A stretch of 8,191 bases of DNA. It comes from Methylococcaceae bacterium. Its GTDB lineage: Bacteria > Pseudomonadota > Gammaproteobacteria > Methylococcales > Methylococcaceae. The stretch covers positions 1 through 8,191 of the forward strand of contig SXQV01000122.1 in NCBI GenBank assembly GCA_005792805.1, read 5' to 3'. The position numbers and the translations under genes were made by a program. The notes under the pieces were generated by a model, which searched no databases, was not told where the DNA came from, and saw only the letters and a program-made list of their open reading frames with translations. Below are positions 1 through 5,760 of the stretch, in pieces. The first letter of the stretch is position 1. Each line of letters opens with the position of its first letter.

Positions 1-105
1 GGACGGCTCGGCTAAAGCGCAATAAAACTACCTCAGCACAAGCCTCATGAGATAAAATTCAACACAGCTATGACCAATTATAGATAGTCTTAGGTACCCC
101 ATAAC
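1..105. other. AT-rich stretch downstream of the integrase relic, no gene seen
   Basis: This stretch is visibly more A/T-rich than the rest of the left region. A minus-strand reading frame continues from the integrase relic to about 28, but it resembles nothing beyond the RLNQLSRLDHTG segment. I see no tRNA, direct repeat or att-like core within it. The other side of the putative integration site would lie outside the window. Confidence 0.4.
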
Positions 106-385
106 ACCTAGCTCAATCTCGCCAGTGTGATCAAGTCGTGACAGCTGGTTCAGCCTTCTGTACTGCGGCCCCGGATATTTTCCTGGGCCAGATGGGCGTG
201 ACGCTCGCTCATCGTGACCAGACAGATGACCCAACAAGTCCCCCGACTTCCGGCAGCGGCACGCCTGCCGACACTAGCCACGTGGCGCAGATCGTGAATC
301 CGAAAATCCCCGGCCCGGCTACAGTTTCCGCCCATGGACCGGGCTCGGCAGACGCTTGGTACACCAGTTTCGACCAGCGGTGAAC
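106..385 (-). pseudogene. Decayed phage/ICE-type tyrosine recombinase (integrase), C-terminal remnant
   Basis: On the minus strand the catalytic C-terminal part of a tyrosine recombinase can be read only by switching frames. In order it shows a stretch ending SRAG-DFRIHDLRH (about 322-282, carrying the HxxR box), then WLVSAGVPLPEVGGL in a second frame (about 280-236), LLGH in a third frame (about 237-226), then SERHAHLAQENIRG back in the first frame (about 209-168), and RLNQLSRLDHTG in the third frame (about 156-121). This is the normal order of an integrase with HDLRH, LLGH and a (T/S)ERYAHL-type box. The catalytic tyrosine codon is CAC (His) at 198-200. Several residues that normally follow HDLRH are missing. 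No N-terminal core-binding domain is recognisable upstream, where the ydcF-like gene begins. The gene therefore cannot make an active recombinase. I infer that it marks an old integration event. The ends given are approximate. Confidence 0.8.
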
Positions 386-407
386 GTCCGGAGTGACGAA
401 GTTCGAG

Positions 408-413
408 TATATT
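408..413 (+). promoter_or_regulatory. Possible -10 element upstream of the ydcF-like gene
   Basis: TATATT lies 34 nt before the proposed GTG start, in the only A/T-rich patch between the integrase relic and the gene. No convincing -35 hexamer is present at 16-18 nt upstream, so this is a weak suggestion only. Confidence 0.22.
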
Positions 414-447
414 CTCCCTCGGTGTTGTTTTTCCCGACGAGTTGCCG

Positions 448-1194
448 GTGTTCCTGTCCAAACTTTCTATCGCCCTGATGTCTCCGTTGGGCACGACCCT
501 TTTGTTGCTATTGTCGGGGATGCTTCTGGCCTGGCGAGGCAGGTCGCGCAGCGCGTGGGTTTTGGTCGCTGTTGGTTTTCTCTGGCTCACCCTCTGGTCG
601 CTGCCTCCGGCGAGTAATTGGTTACGCGGCCAGATCGAAAATGAATTTCCGTTCCAGCCGCTTTCATCGCTGCCCGGTGCGCCAGCGATAGTGGTGCTCG
701 GAGGGGGTATTGGCCCACCCAGGGTGGCGGCCACTCCACCCAATCTTGAATCCGCCGCCGACCGTGTCTGGTATGCCGCGAAGCTTTACCACGCCGGCAA
801 GTCGCCACTGCTGATCCTGTCGGGCGGCAGTGATCCCACGACGAGTGCAGGAACTGAGGCGGAGGCCATGCGAGAATTGCTTAGGGATCTGGGTGTGCCT
901 GACTCGGCACTGTTGCTGGAAGGTCAGAGCCGAACCACCCGCGAAAATGCGATCTATTCCGCTACGCTACTTCGCTCGCGAGGCATCCAGAAAGTATTGC
1001 TGGTGACATCTGCCTTGCACATGCACCGGGCAAAGAAGTTGTTCGAAAAGCAGGGGATCGAAGTCTACCCGGCACCAACGGATTATGAATCGCGCCCACT
1101 ATCCTCCTGGCAGCCCCTGCTGCCGGGGGCCGATGCCTTGGACGGCAGCGCCCGTGCCATTAAGGAGTTGGTCGGCGGTTGGCTCGTTCCCTAG
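448..1194 (+). CDS. YdcF/ElyC/SanA-family (DUF218) membrane protein
   Basis: This is a protein of about 249 residues in the DUF218 family, whose members include SanA and ElyC and act in cell-envelope (peptidoglycan or undecaprenyl-linked) homeostasis. The biochemical activity is not settled. The N-terminus has two hydrophobic segments (about residues 8-28 and 36-52) with an RGRSR basic link, then a Rossmann-like domain. Family marks are VVLGGG (about 82-87), LILSGG (about 122-127), TEAEAM (about 136-141), the SRTTRENA box (about 161-168) and LLVTSALHMHRA (about 184-195). GTG at 448 was chosen because it gives the usual M-FLSKL start and has GACGAG (436-441) at a 6-nt spacing. TTG at 442 and ATG at 478 are in-frame alternatives, and the latter would cut into the first membrane segment. 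It lies next to an integrase relic and 88 bp ahead of an SSB gene, which is not the usual chromosomal setting of sanA or elyC. The family call is firm and the cellular role is not. Confidence 0.88.
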   Translation: MFLSKLSIALMSPLGTTLLLLLSGMLLAWRGRSRSAWVLVAVGFLWLTLWSLPPASNWLRGQIENEFPFQPLSSLPGAPAIVVLGGGIGPPRVAATPPNLESAADRVWYAAKLYHAGKSPLLILSGGSDPTTSAGTEAEAMRELLRDLGVPDSALLLEGQSRTTRENAIYSATLLRSRGIQKVLLVTSALHMHRAKKLFEKQGIEVYPAPTDYESRPLSSWQPLLPGADALDGSARAIKELVGGWLVP

Positions 1195-1282
1195 AATTGG
1201 CTTCTGTCTATTCCTATCCATTAACCAGTCTGGGGCATCCAACCCCCCTGATCTGGCCAACCATTGAAGAACAAACATACCC

Positions 1283-1720
1283 ATGTTCAACGTACTGATC
1301 AGCGGCAAGCTGAGCAAACCACCCAAGTCCGGTCAGGGGAAAAACGGCCAGCCCTACTGCACCGCCTCCCTTCGCGTACCGGTGCAAGGCCAGCGTGAGG
1401 ATGAGCCGGATGCGGTGTTCGCCAGCGTGATTGCGTTTGGTGAGGACGCCGAGAAGCTGGGCCGGCTCCTGCAGGGGGACGCGGTTTCCGTCTCCGGTGC
1501 AGCGCGTTTGTCGCATTGGGAGAAAGACGGACGGGCAATGACTGGACTGAATGTCACGGCTACCGCGATTTTGTCTGCCTACGAGTTGCGCAAGCGCCGG
1601 GGAGAAAGTAGTGAGCGGAACGAAGTCCGGACCAATCTGCCGTCTGCGACCGGCTCATCCAGGCAGCAACCCGCCATTTTCGATGCGGCGGATGACTTTA
1701 ACGATGAAATAAGCTTCTGA
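1283..1720 (+). CDS. ssb: Single-stranded DNA-binding protein, accessory/mobile-element type
   Basis: This is a 145-residue OB-fold protein that would coat single-stranded DNA and recruit repair or replication partners through its C-terminal tip. The OB fold spans about residues 1-105. It starts MFNVLISGKLSKPP, continues with GKNGQPYCTASLRVPV, and has the FASVIAFGEDAEKLGRLLQGDAVSVSG core (SVIAFGE near 48-54). A short, polar, low-complexity linker (about 105-133) leads to an acidic tip DDFNDEISF. The end resembles the DDDIPF tip of bacterial SSBs, but the penultimate Pro is Ser. It is shorter than typical chromosomal SSB of gammaproteobacteria (about 170-180 residues) and diverges from the usual N-terminal sequence, as is common in SSBs carried by plasmids and integrative elements. 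The ribosome binding site is weak (GAAGA around 1266-1270). The gene is followed by a small membrane peptide and a ProQ/FinO gene in the same direction, so they may be co-transcribed. Confidence 0.9.
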   Translation: MFNVLISGKLSKPPKSGQGKNGQPYCTASLRVPVQGQREDEPDAVFASVIAFGEDAEKLGRLLQGDAVSVSGAARLSHWEKDGRAMTGLNVTATAILSAYELRKRRGESSERNEVRTNLPSATGSSRQQPAIFDAADDFNDEISF

Positions 1721-1802
1721 ATGGCGAGGATCATGTCGAGTGGGTTGCCACTGATAGCTTCGGCAGAATGAATCCCCGCAATCAATCCCTAACGAGGAAC
1801 CC

Positions 1803-1907
1803 ATGACCAGCGAAAACGCGCCCCCAAAGAAGACGAACGCCTGGAAGTACCTGATCGCGATGGCTGCGATATCGGTTGCGGCAGCGGTATCTCTGATGAC
1901 ACGCTGA
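1803..1907 (+). CDS. Small single-pass membrane peptide, 34 residues, unknown function
   Basis: The ORF starts at ATG 1803 and ends at TGA 1905-1907. A good Shine-Dalgarno (GAGG at 1794-1797, 5 nt before the ATG) precedes it. The peptide begins with a polar, lysine-containing head (MTSENAPPKKTNAWKY, residues 1-16), followed by a hydrophobic helix rich in Ala, Ile and Val (about 17-32) and a short MTR tail. This fits a single transmembrane segment with the head probably in the cytoplasm (positive-inside rule). It lies between ssb (82 bp upstream) and the ProQ/FinO gene (83 bp downstream). I do not recognise a family. It could be a small membrane regulator, a toxin-like peptide or a non-functional ORF. 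The RBS and the clear head-plus-helix design favour a real gene. Confidence 0.55.
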   Translation: MTSENAPPKKTNAWKYLIAMAAISVAAAVSLMTR

Positions 1908-1911
1908 TCTT

Positions 1912-1921
1912 CCCGTGCGGG
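1912..1921 (+). repeat. Short dyad just after the small ORF
   Basis: CCCG and CGGG flank a 2-nt centre, four bases after the small ORF's stop codon. GATC occurs symmetrically outside each arm (1906-1909 and 1924-1927), separated by unpaired TT. It is a compact dyad without a following T-run, so it is not a convincing terminator. Confidence 0.25.
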
Positions 1922-1990
1922 TTGATCGTCGGAGATAACTCCCGCAGACTGACACGCCTAAATTCACCCATCTGTCACCATGAGGGAAAA

Positions 1991-2473
1991 ATGTCGGAGC
2001 AACGTTCAGGAGATAAATTAAGCGCCATGCGTGAAATAGCCGCCCGGTTCCCGGAGGCATTCGGATTCCCCATCCGGCCTTTGACGCTGACGGTCCGGCG
2101 TGACCTGATTGGCCATGGTTATCCCAAGGAAGTCGTGCAACAGGTGCTCAAGATGTATTGTTCCCGGCCCGATTATCTGGCGGCCACCATCGCTGGCAAA
2201 TGCAGAATCAACCTGGATGGCAGTGATGCCGATATTCCCACCCAGGAGCATATCGATCACGCAAAGACGCGGTTGGATGCCTATAAGGCTCAGCAAAAGC
2301 AGCGCCGACCAGCGGCGGAGATCAAGTCTGCCCCGGAAAAACGATCCAAACCGGTGCGCGATGCAGAGAGAAAACCCGAGGTGATCCCATCCGTATCCAA
2401 ACTGGAAACAGCACCAGCGACCCTAATGGGGACGGCCATGCAGGAGGCCTTGGCTAAACTGAAGGTGAAATAG
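1991..2473 (+). CDS. ProQ/FinO-domain RNA-binding protein
   Basis: This 160-residue protein carries a ProQ/FinO domain. Family members bind structured RNA at stem-loops with 3' tails and act as RNA chaperones: FinO controls F-plasmid transfer through FinP/traJ, and ProQ binds many small RNAs and mRNAs. The domain covers about residues 10-100: AARFPEAFGFPIRPLTLTVRRDL (about 17-39), GHGYPKEVVQQVLKMYCSRPDYLAA (about 41-65) and GKCRINLDGSDADIPTQEHIDHAKTRL (about 69-95). A Lys/Arg-rich, Pro-containing tail (about 100-160) follows, as often seen in this family for extra RNA contacts. ProQ's C-terminal Tudor-like domain is absent, so this is closer to the minimal or FinO-like forms. ATG 1991 was chosen because the GAGGGA just upstream (1982-1987) serves as an RBS and the domain starts soon after. 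The in-frame upstream start at 1922 lacks support. Its position after ssb and an integrase relic suggests a mobile-element origin. Confidence 0.9.
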   Translation: MSEQRSGDKLSAMREIAARFPEAFGFPIRPLTLTVRRDLIGHGYPKEVVQQVLKMYCSRPDYLAATIAGKCRINLDGSDADIPTQEHIDHAKTRLDAYKAQQKQRRPAAEIKSAPEKRSKPVRDAERKPEVIPSVSKLETAPATLMGTAMQEALAKLKVK

Positions 2474-2509
2474 TCCGGGCTTACTTCAACCAGAAGTGCG
2501 AGTGTTCTG

Positions 2510-2529
2510 AGAGGCGGTGATCCGCCTCT
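2510..2529 (+). terminator. Hairpin after the ProQ/FinO gene, possible terminator
   Basis: An 8-bp perfect stem (AGAGGCGG with CCGCCTCT) around a TGAT tetraloop begins 36 nt after the stop codon and lies between two converging genes. No T-run follows on either strand, so intrinsic termination is only possible, not shown. A second, imperfect hairpin (GGAG-A-CCC with GGG-A-CTCC, 2537-2558) follows 7 nt later. Confidence 0.4.
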
Positions 2530-2601
2530 ATGGAAAGGAGACCCCAGCCAGGGACTCCAGCATGCCGCAATGAATTCAGGTGAACCCGATCGGTTTGCCC
2601 C

Positions 2602-3405
2602 TTAATGGGCCGACTGATGACCCGCAATAGCCTGTCCGAAAATCGCCAAATCTGTCTTGAAGGGTTCTGACTCCACGTAGAGATCCCCAGAAAATGGGGT
2701 TCCGAACAGCACCACCAAATACAGGTTAAGGGCAATGAGCAGCGCGACCATACCTGTCAGGGCCAGTTGAACCTTAAAGCTTTCAAGACGAAAAAAGTAG
2801 GTGAAAATCACCGTCACCACGGCACCCAGACAGAGCACGACCCATTCGATGGCCGGCAGTCCGTGAAAAGCTATGGTTGTCCGCAGCCGGCGCTGTTCTT
2901 TCAGCTCCATGCCCTCTTGCAGTAATAGCGGGTACACCGCCTTCAAGTTTTCTGTCACCGGCTCAACGTCGGCCATTTCTCGTATCAGTTGGTACGCCAG
3001 GCTTCGAGCCTGCGGGTCACTTTTGCCGTGATCCATCATGGGCCATTCACGCTCTATCACTTCGCTGGCATAGGCAGCACAGAGCGATTGAAACTTTTGC
3101 GCTTTTTCGGCAGGCAGCCGCGAGCCCAACAGAAATAGATTGGCTAACGCGTCAGATTCTTTTTCCACCGTCACCCGGGCAGTGGAGAAAGTCTGCATGG
3201 CATCCACCACGACCAGGCCCAACAGAACGGCGTAAAGGGTTCCGGCCACCCCGAAAATATTTCCCGAGACATCATGGAAATGCTTTAGGCGATCGAGTTC
3301 AAATCGTTTCCGGATGAGGAGAACGCCATACATGGCGGCAACTACGAACAGGATGATTAGAAACGACCCGAAGGCATAACGCTCAACATTGAAGAGGGTG
3401 GCCAT
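2602..3405 (-). CDS. DUF4239 (bestrophin-like) membrane protein
   Basis: This 267-residue inner-membrane protein matches the DUF4239 family in layout. There are two N-terminal hydrophobic segments (about residues 11-31 and 49-70), a long soluble central region (about 72-180) containing EKESDALANLFLLGSRLP, and two C-terminal membrane helices (about 185-205 and 212-236). The run HDVSGNIFGVAGTLYAVLLGLVV at the second helix and ESDALANL after it are the typical family marks. Some family members are described as bestrophin-like, and no transport activity is established for this one. ATG at 3403-3405 has GGAG (3414-3417) at 8-nt spacing. The gene is convergent with the ProQ/FinO gene (128 bp between stops) and divergent from the MHS transporter. 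I see no sign of truncation. The family call is good, but the function is unknown. Confidence 0.8.
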   Translation of the reverse strand: MATLFNVERYAFGSFLIILFVVAAMYGVLLIRKRFELDRLKHFHDVSGNIFGVAGTLYAVLLGLVVVDAMQTFSTARVTVEKESDALANLFLLGSRLPAEKAQKFQSLCAAYASEVIEREWPMMDHGKSDPQARSLAYQLIREMADVEPVTENLKAVYPLLLQEGMELKEQRRLRTTIAFHGLPAIEWVVLCLGAVVTVIFTYFFRLESFKVQLALTGMVALLIALNLYLVVLFGTPFSGDLYVESEPFKTDLAIFGQAIAGHQSAH

Positions 3406-3493
3406 GGATAAAACTCCAGTGATGACTCCGTAATGGTGATGAGCTTAACCAAACTTTCGGATCGATGCAGCGCTCCGTTGGCGGACTGATTCG

Positions 3494-3516
3494 TCATACA
3501 CCTGATCGGTGTGTGA
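3494..3516. promoter_or_regulatory. Inverted repeat in the divergent intergenic region, candidate operator
   Basis: TCATACACC and GGTGTGTGA form a 9-bp dyad (eight Watson-Crick pairs plus one T-G position) around a 5-nt centre TGATC. It lies 89 bp upstream of the minus-strand DUF4239 start and 122 bp upstream of the transporter ATG. The size and spacing fit a dimeric regulator's site. No regulator gene is in the window, and the dyad could instead act as an RNA hairpin. Confidence 0.35.
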
Positions 3517-3638
3517 GCCTTTCCAGCGGTTGGGGCGGGCTCCTTTGATTGAAGAAGCTCAAAGACACAAGGGGTCAGCACGTCCGCGCGAGATTTAGGG
3601 CACAATCCGGTGTTTTTTAGCTACAGAGGTTAAGGCGT

Positions 3639-4964
3639 ATGCCTTCCCACCGAAGCGATCACTCTATTCCGAGCGGCATGAATACTTCGACACGCAAGGC
3701 CGTCATTGCCGGCATTCTGGGCAATACCATCGAATGGTACGACTTCGCCCTGTACGGCCATTTTTCGGTGTTCATCGGCCAGACCTTTTTCCCGAAGGAA
3801 GAACCCGGACTCGCCGTCCTCGCGGCCTTTGCCGTCTTCAGCGTCAGTTTTTTCATGCGGCCGCTCGGGGCGCTGATTTTCAGTGCCATCGGCGATCGCT
3901 ACGGGCGCAAGAAAGCCCTGTCACTGTCCATGCTCGGCATGGCGATACCGACAGCCGCCATCGGCCTGCTTCCGGCGTATGCCGATATTGGCTACGCCGC
4001 CACAGCCCTTTTGGTCCTGCTCCGGTTATTTCAGGGTCTGGCCATGGGCGGCGAAATGGGTGGCGCGGTCACCTACGTGATGGAGCACACCCCCGAGCGC
4101 CGGATCGGTCTGGCGTCCAGCCTGATCCAGGCCAGCACCTGCCTGGGCCTCTTGACGGGGACACTGGTGTCCAGCGGCATTTCCGCCGCATTGACCGAAG
4201 ACCAGTTCGGCATCTGGGGTTGGCGGGTTCCATTCTTGCTCGGCCTTCTGGCCGCCTGGATCGGCCTGCAGATCCGCCGCAATATGCCGGAAAGCACCTT
4301 GTATGAACTGGCCAAAGCCGAAGACCGCCTGCTGCACAACCCGATTAAAACCGTCTTCGCCCAGCACAAACGCGAGGTGTTGCTGGGCTTGGCCGTATTG
4401 ATTCCGATGACCTGCTGCTTCTTCTTCGCCTTTGTCTACTTCAACACCTTCATGATGTCCGAACTGCATTTTCCAGCCAGCCGGGCCCTGATCATCACCT
4501 CCATCGGCCTGATGCTGTCACTTTCCGCGACCTTGCTGGCCGGTTGGATGGCAGACCGCTGGGGTTACAAATCGATTCTGTCGGTGGGTGCCGTATTGGG
4601 CCTGCTACTGGCCTATCCCATCACCCACTGGCTTTCCGGCACCACTGGCACCGAACGGGTTTTGCCGGCTTTTTTTGGCTTTGCCTTGCTGGTCGGCCTC
4701 TACACCAGCTCGGCTTTTGCTGCCGTGGCCGGGCTGTTTGCAACCGAGGTGCGCTACAGCGGTGTCAGCCTGGCGGTCAATATCGCTTCACCGATCTTCG
4801 GCAGCACCGCGCCTTTGCTCGCCGCCTGGCTCATCCGCGAATACGGCGTGGCTCAGGGATTCAGCGGGTTTGGCGGCTATCTGGTGGTACTTTTCCTCAT
4901 CGCCGCCCTGGCCATCCGGCAACTGGATCACCACGCCTTCAGCGGCTGGGGACAAAGGGTCTGA
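3639..4964 (+). CDS. MHS-family MFS transporter (ProP-like metabolite:H+ symporter)
   Basis: This 441-residue, 12-helix major facilitator belongs to the metabolite:H+ symporter group (ProP, KgtP, ShiA and relatives), which take up organic acids, betaines or osmolytes with protons. Visible marks: GNTIEWYDFALYG (28-40), typical of the MHS first helix; the loop 2-3 signature GDRYGRKKA (85-93); RLFQGLAMGGEMGGA (129-143); GWRVPFLLGL (194-203); the second-half loop motif ADRWGYK (305-311); and EVRYSGVSLAVNI (370-382). The substrate cannot be read from these motifs. It lacks the long C-terminal coiled coil of E. coli ProP, so osmosensing of that type is unlikely. ATG 3639 has GAGG (3626-3629) at 9-nt spacing. 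A second in-frame ATG at 3678 would remove 13 residues and has a poorer RBS. It is divergent from the DUF4239 gene and followed after 134 bp by the DUF2062 gene. Confidence 0.92.
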   Translation: MPSHRSDHSIPSGMNTSTRKAVIAGILGNTIEWYDFALYGHFSVFIGQTFFPKEEPGLAVLAAFAVFSVSFFMRPLGALIFSAIGDRYGRKKALSLSMLGMAIPTAAIGLLPAYADIGYAATALLVLLRLFQGLAMGGEMGGAVTYVMEHTPERRIGLASSLIQASTCLGLLTGTLVSSGISAALTEDQFGIWGWRVPFLLGLLAAWIGLQIRRNMPESTLYELAKAEDRLLHNPIKTVFAQHKREVLLGLAVLIPMTCCFFFAFVYFNTFMMSELHFPASRALIITSIGLMLSLSATLLAGWMADRWGYKSILSVGAVLGLLLAYPITHWLSGTTGTERVLPAFFGFALLVGLYTSSAFAAVAGLFATEVRYSGVSLAVNIASPIFGSTAPLLAAWLIREYGVAQGFSGFGGYLVVLFLIAALAIRQLDHHAFSGWGQRV

Positions 4965-5045
4965 AGGTGACACACAAGACGTCGTGACTGGACACCCGTG
5001 CCGGCCGTCCCTCAAATATTCATACCCCTTTGAAATCGAGCTTCG

Positions 5046-5051
5046 TACAAT
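5046..5051 (+). promoter_or_regulatory. Probable -10 element for the DUF2062 gene
   Basis: TACAAT, within GTACAATAGG, is a near-consensus -10 box 47 nt before the start codon. The only -35-like hexamer nearby, TTGAAA (5030-5035), is spaced just 10 nt away, which is too close for a standard sigma-70 promoter. The -35 is therefore unresolved. Confidence 0.4.
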
Positions 5052-5098
5052 AGGCGCCTCTCAGGAAACACGTCATTACCCGAAAGGAACACGACCCC

Positions 5099-5701
5099 AT
5101 GCCCAAGAAGCTACTCAAGCGGTATCTCCCGGACCCGGCAAAAATCAAAAACATCAAGGCCCTGGGTTTCCTCGGTGACAGGCTGCACTCCCCCAACCTG
5201 TGGCACCTCAACCGTCGTTCCGTATCGCGGGCTTTCGCTATTGGCCTATGGGCCATGTATACCCCGCCCCTGCCCTGGCAGCAGGTGATCGCCGCGCTGG
5301 GCGCGATTTACTTCAACGCCAACCTGCCGATTGCGGTGGCGCTGGTGTGGATCACCAACCCTTTAACCTGGATACCGCTGTACTTCATAGCCTATCAGGT
5401 CGGCGCACTGGCCATGGGTGCGGACACTTTCAGTTTCGATCAGTTTTCCAGCCTCTTCAGCATCGACAAGGTCATGGAACTCGGTACGCCCCTGTTAGTG
5501 GGATGCTTCATCCTGATGAATGTTGGTGGGGTGCTGGGCTATTTCGGTATTCAGTGGTTATGGAGAAGCTCCATCCGTCATGCGGTGGGATTGCGCAAGT
5601 TCAGGAATGCGCCCTTCAACTCGGCTGTCATGGCGAACGAGAGCTATGCCAGTTACAAAAAGTTTCTTGAACATCGGCATCCGCACGAAAAACCGGAATG
5701 A
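5099..5701 (+). CDS. DUF2062 inner-membrane protein
   Basis: This 200-residue protein matches the DUF2062 family: small membrane proteins of proteobacteria with no established activity. It has a basic N-terminus (MPKKLLKRYLPDPAKIKNIK), then LNRRSVSRAFAIGLWAMYTPPLPWQQVIAALGAIYF (38-72) with the family's PxPxQ-like box, then NLPIAVALVWITNPLTWIPLYFIAYQVGA (75-103) with the conserved TNPLTW-PLY core. A third hydrophobic part lies at about 130-155, followed by a charged tail ending in a His-rich EHRHPHEKPE. ATG 5099 is preceded by AAGGA (5084-5088) with 10-nt spacing. It has its own -10-like element and is followed 59 bp later by psd in the same direction. The length and ends are normal for the family. 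Confidence 0.87.
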   Translation: MPKKLLKRYLPDPAKIKNIKALGFLGDRLHSPNLWHLNRRSVSRAFAIGLWAMYTPPLPWQQVIAALGAIYFNANLPIAVALVWITNPLTWIPLYFIAYQVGALAMGADTFSFDQFSSLFSIDKVMELGTPLLVGCFILMNVGGVLGYFGIQWLWRSSIRHAVGLRKFRNAPFNSAVMANESYASYKKFLEHRHPHEKPE

Positions 5702-5746
5702 GTCTGCTGAACTGACCTGACAGACCGGCCCCGGCAACCCTCACCC

Positions 5747-5752
5747 TACAAT
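5747..5752 (+). promoter_or_regulatory. Probable -10 element of psd, implying little or no 5' leader
   Basis: TACAAT (in CTACAATAGCC) ends 8 nt before the psd ATG. With normal promoter geometry transcription would begin at about 5758-5761, essentially at the start codon. No Shine-Dalgarno is visible in AGCCACCC before the ATG, which fits leaderless translation. No -35 lies at 16-18 nt: CTGACA at 5717-5722 is 24 nt away, which is too far. Confidence 0.4.
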
Positions 5753-5760
5753 AGCCACCC

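Noticed and set aside
150..743. 197-residue minus-strand ORF as an intact gene
   Set aside because: Only its last third resembles an integrase, with frames switching along the way. Its upstream two thirds lie antisense to the well supported YdcF-like gene.
1922..1990. Upstream start of the ProQ/FinO gene adding 23 residues
   Set aside because: The added residues show no family similarity, and the ATG at 1991 has GAGGGA close upstream.
4026..4469. Minus-strand ORF within the transporter gene
   Set aside because: Its composition (many Gln, His and Gly) is typical of an antisense shadow of a membrane protein gene, with no start signal of its own.
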